Assembly: GCF_024448935.1 (NCBI RefSeq)
Contig: NZ_JAMOIE010000042.1
Span: 1-40,088 of the forward strand
Reading direction: 5' to 3'
Source: Stutzerimonas stutzeri
Lineage (GTDB): Bacteria > Pseudomonadota > Gammaproteobacteria > Pseudomonadales > Pseudomonadaceae
DNA length: 40,088 nucleotides
Positions within the stretch are counted from its first letter, which is position 1. Each line of letters begins with the position of its first letter. The notes below the pieces were generated by a model, which was not told where the DNA came from, made no database searches, and was given only the letters and a program-made list of their open reading frames with translations. Positions 34,360 through 40,088 of the stretch are shown here, piece after piece. Made by a program: the position numbers and the translations under genes.

Positions 34360-36546
34360 ATGGACAAGCGCAAGTTGACCCTGCTGGTCGTCATCCTGTT
34401 GCTGGTAACGGGTTTCTTTCTCTTCGATCTGGGCCAGTATCTCGATCTGGCCAGCCTCAAGGCACGACATGCAGCGCTAGATGCACAGGTTTCGGCTAAC
34501 CCGTGGTTGGCGGGCGGGCTGTTCTTCCTGAGCTACGTGCTGGTCACCGCGCTGTCGTTGCCGGGCGCCGCCTTGATGACCCTGGTAGGCGGCGCGTTGT
34601 TCGGCCTGCTCGGCGGCACCCTGCTGGCGTCTTTCGCCTCTACCCTCGGCGCCACCCTCGCCATGCTGAGCAGCCGCTACCTGCTGCGTGGCTGGGTCCA
34701 GGCGCGCTTCGGCCAGCGCCTGGCCGGGATCGACCAAGGCATCGCCCGCGAAGGCGCCACTTACCTGTTTGCCCTGCGTCTGGTGCCGGTGTTCCCGTTT
34801 TTTCTGATCAATCTGGCCATGGGCCTGACCCGGCTGCCGGTGCGCACCTACTGGTGGGTCAGCCAGTTGGGCATGCTGCCCGGAACCCTGGTCTACGTGA
34901 ACGCCGGACGCGAGTTGGGCGAGCTGGAGTCGCTGGCAGGGATCCTCTCGCCAGGGCTGATCGGCGCCTTCGTCCTGCTCGGTCTGCTGCCGCTCCTGTC
35001 ACGCCGGGCGCTGAGCTGGTTCAAGGCGCGCAAGGTCTATGCCGGCTGGGTAAAGCCCAAGCAGTTCGACCGTAATCTGGTGGTGATAGGTGCCGGCTCC
35101 GGTGGCTTGGTCAGCGCCTATATCGCAGCAGCGGTAAAGGCCAGGGTCACCCTGATCGAAAAGCACAGGATGGGCGGCGATTGCCTCAACACCGGCTGCG
35201 TGCCCTCCAAGGCGCTGATCCGCTCGGCCAGGCTGGCCAACGAGATGAAGAAGGCCGAGCAACTGGGTTTCAGGTCAGTCGGCGGAGAGGTGGATTTCGC
35301 TGCAGTCATGCAGCGCGTGCAACGCGTAGTGGCCACGGTGGAGCCGCACGACTCGGTCGAGCGCTATACCGACCTGGGCGTGGAGGTCATCGAGGGTGAA
35401 GCGCGAATCACCTCGCCGTGGACGGTGGAGGTCAATGGTCAAAGCCTGAGTACCCGGGCCATCGTCATTGCCACCGGAGCCGCACCATTGGTACCGGAGA
35501 TACCCGGCATCGAACAGGTCGCACCGCTGACCTCAGATACCGTCTGGACGCTGCGCGAGCAACCCGGTCGCCTGCTGGTGCTCGGCGGCGGGCCTATAGG
35601 CTGCGAACTGGCCCAGGCATTCCAGCGGCTCGGTTGCGCAGTCACGCTGGTGCAGCGCAACTCACGCCTGTTGCCCCGCGAGGACGCCGAAGCCGGCGCG
35701 GCGGTGCTTGCAGGCCTGCAGGCCGATGGGGTGGACGTGCACCTGCAACATGAGGCCACACGCTTCGAGGTCGTCGACGGCCAGCGGCAGCTCGTCTGCA
35801 CGAATCTCATCGATCATTGCGAGGTAACCATCGCCTTCGATCAGGTGCTGCTGGCGCTGGGGCGCGTCGCCAACGTCAAGGGTTTCGGTGCCGAAGCGCT
35901 GGGGCTGGAGCTGCGCGACAACGGCACCCTGACCAGCGATGACTGGCTGGCCACGCGCTTTCCCAACATTTTTGCGGTGGGCGACGTCACCGGACCCTAT
36001 CAATTCACCCACGTCGCTGCGCACCAGGCCTGGTATGCCGCCGTGAACGGGCTGTTCGGCGGGCTGAAGCGCTTCAAGGTGGACTACCGGGTGATCCCCT
36101 GGGCCACCTTCACCGATCCCGAGGTCGCCCACGTCGGTCTCAACGAGCAGGACGCCAAGGCCCGTGGCATTGCCTATGAAGTGACCCGCTTCGGCATCGA
36201 GGACCTCGATCGCGCGATTGCCGACGAGGCGGCCCATGGCTACATCAAGGTGCTGACCGTGCCCGGCAAGGACCGCATTCTCGGGGCAACCATCGTCGGC
36301 GAGCACGCCGGCGACCTGATCACCGAATACGTCACGGCGATGAAGCATGGCCTGGGCCTGAACAAGATCCTCGGCACCATCCACATCTACCCGACCCTGG
36401 CAGAAGCCAACAAGTACGCGGCCGGCGAATGGAAACGCGCGCATGCGCCGGCTTCGGTGCTGCATTGGCTGTCCCGCTTCCATCACTGGCGCCTGGGCCG
36501 TGGCAAGACAGATCCGCAGTTCAAGCCCAGCGGGAAACTGTCGTGA
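34360..36546 (+). CDS. TVP38/DedA-like membrane domain fused to a pyridine-nucleotide disulfide oxidoreductase
   Basis: The 728-residue protein joins two domains. Residues 1-225 are a TVP38/TMEM64 (DedA-like) membrane unit with about five helices, including the motifs LSLPGAALMTLVGGALFG and RLVPVFPFFLINLAMG. Residues 235-728 are a FAD/NAD(P) disulfide reductase: dinucleotide motif VIGAGSGGLVSAY, redox cysteines C275 and C280 in GGDCLNTGCVPSKALI, second binding fold VLGGGPIGCELAQAF, and dimer domain TIHIYPTLAEANKYAAGEW. Tyr677 replaces the usual catalytic His of glutathione reductase, a change also known in mercuric reductase-type enzymes; no C-terminal Cys pair or N-terminal metal-binding domain is present. 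The substrate is unknown. Confidence 0.88.
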   Translation: MDKRKLTLLVVILLLVTGFFLFDLGQYLDLASLKARHAALDAQVSANPWLAGGLFFLSYVLVTALSLPGAALMTLVGGALFGLLGGTLLASFASTLGATLAMLSSRYLLRGWVQARFGQRLAGIDQGIAREGATYLFALRLVPVFPFFLINLAMGLTRLPVRTYWWVSQLGMLPGTLVYVNAGRELGELESLAGILSPGLIGAFVLLGLLPLLSRRALSWFKARKVYAGWVKPKQFDRNLVVIGAGSGGLVSAYIAAAVKARVTLIEKHRMGGDCLNTGCVPSKALIRSARLANEMKKAEQLGFRSVGGEVDFAAVMQRVQRVVATVEPHDSVERYTDLGVEVIEGEARITSPWTVEVNGQSLSTRAIVIATGAAPLVPEIPGIEQVAPLTSDTVWTLREQPGRLLVLGGGPIGCELAQAFQRLGCAVTLVQRNSRLLPREDAEAGAAVLAGLQADGVDVHLQHEATRFEVVDGQRQLVCTNLIDHCEVTIAFDQVLLALGRVANVKGFGAEALGLELRDNGTLTSDDWLATRFPNIFAVGDVTGPYQFTHVAAHQAWYAAVNGLFGGLKRFKVDYRVIPWATFTDPEVAHVGLNEQDAKARGIAYEVTRFGIEDLDRAIADEAAHGYIKVLTVPGKDRILGATIVGEHAGDLITEYVTAMKHGLGLNKILGTIHIYPTLAEANKYAAGEWKRAHAPASVLHWLSRFHHWRLGRGKTDPQFKPSGKLS

Positions 36547-36601
36547 GCGGCGAATTCGACCTGCTGTTGCAGAGGGGCTGTACTTCAACGTACGAGACGT
36601 G

Positions 36602-36611
36602 TGAAGAGGCA
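36602..36611 (+). promoter_or_regulatory. Shared decamer TGAAGAGGCA before the ECF sigma gene
   Basis: The sequence TGAAGAGGCA occurs here, 80 bases before the sigma-factor ATG, and again at 37564-37573 before the transferase gene. Each is preceded by a CTGTA motif (36578 and 37530), though at different distances. It may mark an ECF-regulated promoter, but this is speculative. Confidence 0.25.
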
Positions 36612-36690
36612 CCAGTGGGTAGATGGAAGGACCGCCTCGATCGCGGCTTCATCAACCTGCATCTCGCCCAACGACAGATGGAGACCTGGA

Positions 36691-37296
36691 ATGGATGATG
36701 AGCGGGAACTGGTCAGGCGATTGCGAGAAAAAGACGGGGCCGCCTGCGATGCAGTCATTCGCACCCATCATCGGTTTCTGGTGGCCATGGCCGTCCCTCT
36801 GGTAGGGAAGGGGCTGGCCGACGATGTCGCTCAGGAAACCTGGATGAAGGCATTTGCCGCCATCGACACGTTCGAGAGCCGGTCACGATTACGCACCTGG
36901 CTGGCGCGTATCGCCCTCAACGAGGCGCATGCCTTGCTGCGCAAGTACAAGCGTGAAGTATCCCTGGAAGGCTGGGGCACCGACAGTGGCTCGCCCATTG
37001 CCTCCAGCTTCAACGACAAAGGCAGCTGGAGCCACCCGCCTGCGCAGTGGCACTACGACACGCCCGAGGCCCTGCTGACCGAAGCCGAACTGCAGGAGTG
37101 CATACGCAAGCATCTGCATCGTTTGCCCGGCGACCAGCAAGGCGTAGTGCTGATGCGTGAACTGGGAGGCCTCGAATTCACCGAGATTGCTGAGGCAACC
37201 GGACTTAGCGAAGGCAACATTCGAGTTCTGCTGCATCGGGGACGCCAACGCATGCACGCCATGCTCAACCACTTCGAGGAGGTGGGCACATGCTGA
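36691..37296 (+). CDS. ECF sigma factor (RNA polymerase sigma-70 family)
   Basis: From the ATG at 36691 (GGAG seven bases upstream) the product has 201 residues. Region 2 is seen as MAVPLVGKGLADDVAQETWMKAF and region 4 as LGGLEFTEIAEATGLSEGNI followed by LLHRGRQRM; regions 1.1 and 3 are absent, as in ECF factors. It overlaps the following anti-sigma gene by seven bases. The frame upstream of 36691 is open but not coding-like. It lies within the arsS-transferase cluster and is the natural candidate to control it. Confidence 0.9.
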   Translation: MDDERELVRRLREKDGAACDAVIRTHHRFLVAMAVPLVGKGLADDVAQETWMKAFAAIDTFESRSRLRTWLARIALNEAHALLRKYKREVSLEGWGTDSGSPIASSFNDKGSWSHPPAQWHYDTPEALLTEAELQECIRKHLHRLPGDQQGVVLMRELGGLEFTEIAEATGLSEGNIRVLLHRGRQRMHAMLNHFEEVGTC

Positions 37297-37517
37297 CTTG
37301 CAAGGAAATGTCGGAGCTGGGCTCGGACATCATCGACAACCACCTGCGGCTAACCACACGCATGGCGGTGCTGATGCATCTGAGCATGTGCACGCGTTGC
37401 CGACGCTACATCAAGCAGCTGCAACTCACCGCCGACGTGCTTCGACAGCTGCCTCCGGACGCTGCTCCGGTCGATACCCAGGTCATCCTCGACAAGGTGC
37501 GCCGGCAGACCGAATGA
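37290..37517 (+). CDS. Small zinc-binding anti-sigma factor-like protein
   Basis: The 75-residue product has Cys4, and the motif HLSMCTRC (H30, C34, C37), the H-x3-C-x2-C zinc site of ZAS anti-sigma factors, then a short helix. It lacks a membrane segment, so it would act in the cytoplasm as a redox or metal sensor. It overlaps the sigma gene by seven bases, as expected for an inhibitor made with its target. Confidence 0.85.
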   Translation: MLTCKEMSELGSDIIDNHLRLTTRMAVLMHLSMCTRCRRYIKQLQLTADVLRQLPPDAAPVDTQVILDKVRRQTE

Positions 37518-37563
37518 GCGGGCGAAAGACTGTAACAAAGAGCGTTCGCCTTTCTCCAACGCA

Positions 37564-37573
37564 TGAAGAGGCA
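37564..37573 (+). promoter_or_regulatory. Shared decamer TGAAGAGGCA before the transferase genes
   Basis: Second copy of the decamer, in the 120-base gap between the anti-sigma gene and the DUF2064 gene (37518-37637). A CTGTAAC motif lies at 37530-37536. Together they could be an ECF promoter for the downstream genes; this is inference from repetition only. Confidence 0.25.
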
Positions 37574-37637
37574 GTCGCGACTTTCACAGCCAGCGAGCCG
37601 ACCGCAAGGTTCCAGCCACAACGCATGAGTCTGAACG

Positions 37638-38327
37638 ATGCTTGCTGAAGTCGATGCCACGCTTACCGCCACCCTCGTCCTGGTGTGCAAACGCCCGTTG
37701 CTTGGCCACGGTAAGCAACGGCTGGCAGCCAGGATTGGCGAGCGCAAAGCCTTGCAGATTGCCGAGCACCTGCTCGGTTGCGCGCTGGAAGATCTGCACA
37801 GCTGGAACGGCCCAAGGGTCATTGCGCCGGATTCGTCCGAGCATTTCGGCTGGGCAAGCGCATTGGTCCCGCACGCGCAGTGTGTGCCTCAGCCCTGCGG
37901 CAACCTCGGCGAGCGCCTGAACACGCTGGATCAGGTGCTGCGTGGCGCCGGCCATCGGCGCCTGGTGTTCATCGGCAGCGACGCGCCGGCGCTTCGTCTG
38001 GAGGACTACCAACGGGCATGTACCGCCTTGCGAGAAGCAGACACGGTGTTGATCGCTGCCAGCGATGGCGGCGTGGTTCTGATGGCTTCGAACCGACCCT
38101 GGCCGGATCTCGCCGGGTTGCCTTGGAGTACTGATGAGCTCGGCCAGGCACTCGCGGCAGCCTGCCGTCAGGCTGGTCACTCCGTGAGCATCTGCGGTGA
38201 GAGCTTTGACATCGACGAGCCGAGGGACCTGAACCGTGCGTTGGTCGAACTGGCCGATGACCAACGCCCGGCCAGGCTTCGCCTGCGCCAGGTCATGGCC
38301 AGGCTTTGCCAGGAAGCGCCCGTATGA
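37638..38327 (+). CDS. DUF2064 / rSAM-selenodomain-associated transferase 1
   Basis: The 229-residue protein has the nucleotidyltransferase-like fold of the TIGR04282 group: an N-terminal signature KRPLLGHGKQRLAARIGERK (the usual KxPxxGxxKTRL has Gln for Thr here), the metal/nucleotide motif FIGSDAPAL, a second motif ASDGGVVLMA, and a C-terminal DIDEPRDL as in related sugar-nucleotide transferases. It is found with ArsS-type radical SAM proteins in many genomes. The substrate is unknown. It overlaps the next gene by four bases (ATGA). Confidence 0.85.
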   Translation: MLAEVDATLTATLVLVCKRPLLGHGKQRLAARIGERKALQIAEHLLGCALEDLHSWNGPRVIAPDSSEHFGWASALVPHAQCVPQPCGNLGERLNTLDQVLRGAGHRRLVFIGSDAPALRLEDYQRACTALREADTVLIAASDGGVVLMASNRPWPDLAGLPWSTDELGQALAAACRQAGHSVSICGESFDIDEPRDLNRALVELADDQRPARLRLRQVMARLCQEAPV

Positions 38328-39070
38328 AAACAGAGCTGGCAATCAGTATCGTCATCCCCTGCTTCCACGACGAGCAGCCGCTGGAGCATCTGCTCGGCCA
38401 GCTTCGTGAGGCCGAACGGCAGTCCGAAGCGCAGCTGCAGATCATCGTCGTCGATGCTGCGGCCAGTGAACAATGCCGAATGCTCTGCCGCAATCACGGC
38501 GCGCTCTGGATGACCGCTGCGCCGTGCCGGGGCGAACAGTTGCGTCAGGGTGCTGCGCTTGCCGAGCACGGAATCCTCTGGTTTCTCCACGCCGACGCCG
38601 AGCTGGACGGTCAGCCATTGCAAGCGCTGCACCAGGCCATTAGCGAAGGCGCGGCGGGTGGCTATTTCGCCTTCCGTTTCAGCGGGGCCGGCTGTTGGCA
38701 GGGGCGCCTGCTTGAGCGCCTGGTGGCTTGGCGTAACCGGGTTGGCGTGCCCTATGGCGACCAGGGTCTGTTCGTCCAGCGCCGCGCCTATTTCGCAGTT
38801 GGCCAGCACGCCCCTTGGCCATTGTTCGAAGAAGTCCCGCTGGTCGAAGAACTCCGCAAACCGGGTACTTTCCGTCGCGTGCAACAGGGGCTCAGGGTCA
38901 GCCCCCGCCGCTGGCAGCGCGACGGCTGGTGGCGCCGTTCCTGTCGCAATCGCCTGCTGGCGATCGGCTTCATGCTCGGCATACCTCCGCCCAAGCTCGC
39001 GCGTCTGTACGCGGGCAAGGCCCGGCTGGTAAAGATGCCAGCCCAGCCTCCTGCCTCGGAGGATCGCTGA
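38324..39070 (+). CDS. Glycosyltransferase family 2-like / rSAM-selenodomain-associated transferase 2
   Basis: The 248-residue protein has a GT-A fold: ISIVIPCFHDEQPLEHLLGQL at the start, IIVVDAAASEQC where family members have VDGGSxDGT, FLHADAELD (the DxD-type metal site), YGDQGLFVQRRAYF, and EEVPLVEELRKPG. The DGGSxD motif is altered, so sugar-nucleotide binding may differ from other members. It overlaps both neighbours by one to four bases. It is commonly partnered with the DUF2064 transferase and ArsS. Product unknown. Confidence 0.85.
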   Translation: MKTELAISIVIPCFHDEQPLEHLLGQLREAERQSEAQLQIIVVDAAASEQCRMLCRNHGALWMTAAPCRGEQLRQGAALAEHGILWFLHADAELDGQPLQALHQAISEGAAGGYFAFRFSGAGCWQGRLLERLVAWRNRVGVPYGDQGLFVQRRAYFAVGQHAPWPLFEEVPLVEELRKPGTFRRVQQGLRVSPRRWQRDGWWRRSCRNRLLAIGFMLGIPPPKLARLYAGKARLVKMPAQPPASEDR

Positions 39071-39858
39071 TGAGAACGCTGTTGCTGTGGGCATTACTGG
39101 TGCTGAGCGGCACCGTGCAGGCGGAGTCCTTCGATCACCGCCATGGCGCCTGGAACGCGCTGCTCGAACGGCACGTGCAGTGGAGCCGCGATGGGGTGGC
39201 GAGCGAGGTCGACTACCCGGCCCTCGCAGGTCAGCGTCCGGCTCTGGATGCCTACCTTGCGCAGTTATCCGCGGTCAGCCAGGTGCAATTCGCCGGCTGG
39301 TCACGCGGCCAGCGCCTGGCCTTCCTGATCAATGCCTACAATGCCTTCACCGTGCAGTTGATTCTCGACCATTACCCGCTGGCCTCGATCAAGGAGATCG
39401 GCGGCCTGTTCAGCTCGCCCTGGAAGCGCCGCTTCATTGCGCTGCTGGGACAGACCCTCAGCCTCGACGACCTTGAGCACGGCCTCATTCGAGAGCGAGG
39501 CATGTACGACGAGCCGCGCATCCACTTCGTGGTCAACTGTGCCTCGATCGGCTGTCCGGCGCTGCGGCCACAGGCCTTGGTGGCAGAACAACTCGACGAA
39601 CAGCTGGAAGACAGCCTTAGGCGGTTCCTGAGGGACCGGCAGCGTAACCGCTTCGACAGACCCGCTAACCGCCTGCTGGTCTCGAAGATTTTCGACTGGT
39701 ACAGCGAGGATTTTGTCCGCCAGGCCGGTTCGGTCGATCGCTATCTGGCCGAACGGGCACACTGGCTGAGCGATGACCCGGCAGAACAGCAACGAATTCG
39801 TCGGGGCACCCGTCTTGGCTATCTCGATTACGACTGGTCGCTGAACGTCATGCACTGA
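39070..39858 (+). CDS. DUF547 domain-containing exported protein
   Basis: From the ATG at 39070 (sharing one base with the previous stop, TGATG) the product has 262 residues: a signal peptide ending GTVQA, then a DUF547 domain with VDYPALAGQRPALDAYL, LAFLINAYNAFTVQLILDHY, VVNCASIGCPALRP and the C-terminal YLDYDWSLN. The family is found next to ArsS and glycosyltransferases in bacteria and has a thiol-protease-like appearance (Cys in NCASIGCP), but no activity is known. It would act outside the inner membrane. Confidence 0.87.
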   Translation: MRTLLLWALLVLSGTVQAESFDHRHGAWNALLERHVQWSRDGVASEVDYPALAGQRPALDAYLAQLSAVSQVQFAGWSRGQRLAFLINAYNAFTVQLILDHYPLASIKEIGGLFSSPWKRRFIALLGQTLSLDDLEHGLIRERGMYDEPRIHFVVNCASIGCPALRPQALVAEQLDEQLEDSLRRFLRDRQRNRFDRPANRLLVSKIFDWYSEDFVRQAGSVDRYLAERAHWLSDDPAEQQRIRRGTRLGYLDYDWSLNVMH

Positions 39859-39873
39859 TGCAGGAGGCCGCAC

Positions 39874-40088
39874 ATGAGCTTCTTCACTGCGCGGGTCCTT
39901 GCCGGCGGCGGTAGCCTCGGTGCGGTTCAGGTCGGCATGTTGCAGGCGTTGATCGAGGCAGGCGTGCGTTTCGATCTGGTGGTCGGCTCGTCGGTCGGCG
40001 CCATCAACGGCGCCTACTTCGCGACCCAACCGAATCCGGCTGGCGTCGCGGCATTGGCCAAGACCTGGAGTGGCTTACGCAAGCCTGA
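39874..40088 (+). CDS. Patatin-like phospholipase (N-terminal part; runs off window)
   Basis: The gene begins at ATG 39874 with GGAGG six bases upstream and is open to the window end. The 71 visible residues hold both N-terminal patatin motifs: the oxyanion loop AGGGSLGAVQVGML and the nucleophile elbow GSSVGAING (Ser). Such proteins hydrolyse acyl esters of phospholipids. It follows DUF547 after 15 bases and is likely in the same transcript. The catalytic Asp lies beyond the window. Confidence 0.9.
   Translation, partial: MSFFTARVLAGGGSLGAVQVGMLQALIEAGVRFDLVVGSSVGAINGAYFATQPNPAGVAALAKTWSGLRKP

Noticed and set aside
38815..39069. DUF547 gene starting at 38815
   Set aside because: The upstream part lies inside the transferase gene; the signal peptide begins at 39070.
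1..40088. CRISPR array, rRNA, tRNA or prophage
   Set aside because: No spaced repeats, no cloverleaf sequence and no phage genes were seen; absence of tRNAs was judged by eye only.

Overview
The window looks like chromosomal DNA of a gammaproteobacterium of the Pseudomonas group, probably the Stutzerimonas (Pseudomonas) stutzeri lineage. It is GC-rich, and the lengths and start residues of FliE, FliI, AspS, RuvA, RuvC and Pal match what I recall of their Pseudomonas counterparts. The tolQRAB-pal-cpoB / ruvCAB / yebC / aspS / dps / cold-shock / slyX gene order is also the pseudomonad one. The genus is inferred from recall, not from a search.

Region 1 (1-10.7 kb, minus strand) is a flagellar block: fliE-F-G-H-I-J, then the HptB-type signalling genes hsbA-hsbR-hptB, then fliK, fliL and the start of fliM. 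Two near-perfect sigma-54 promoters lie before fliE and fliL, and a weaker one before fliK. A clear terminator ends fliK. fliH carries an unusual hexanucleotide repeat coding alternating Leu-Asp.

Region 2 (10.9-17.1 kb) is mixed: a BenE-type transporter, a deletion scar joining two 5'-truncated dehydrogenase remnants, pyrF, a DUF2897 membrane peptide, a MocR-type regulator, and a three-gene unit with an orphan periplasmic binding protein and two DUF4398/OmpA-type lipoproteins.

Region 3 (17.2-30.2 kb) is conserved core genome: the Tol-Pal envelope operon (ybgC-tolQRAB-pal-cpoB), the Holliday-junction genes ruvCAB, yebC, aspS, then dps, a membrane-anchored cold-shock protein, slyX and a HIT hydrolase.

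Region 4 (30.2-40.1 kb) is accessory: a MITE-like inverted-repeat element, a DUF2790 secreted peptide, an orphan membrane protein, a peroxidase-like remnant, a TetR regulator and a haloacid-dehalogenase-type hydrolase. These are followed by a co-directional cluster: an ArsS-type radical SAM protein (radical SAM/SeCys family, cysteine form), a TVP38/DedA-like membrane domain fused to a pyridine-nucleotide disulfide oxidoreductase, an ECF sigma factor with a small zinc-type anti-sigma factor, two rSAM/selenodomain-associated transferases, a DUF547 protein and the start of a patatin-like lipase. This cluster is the best candidate for an incompletely described pathway. Its pieces suggest an arsenic- or selenium-related, possibly lipid-linked, sugar product under ECF control, but no arsM is present in the window and the product is unknown.
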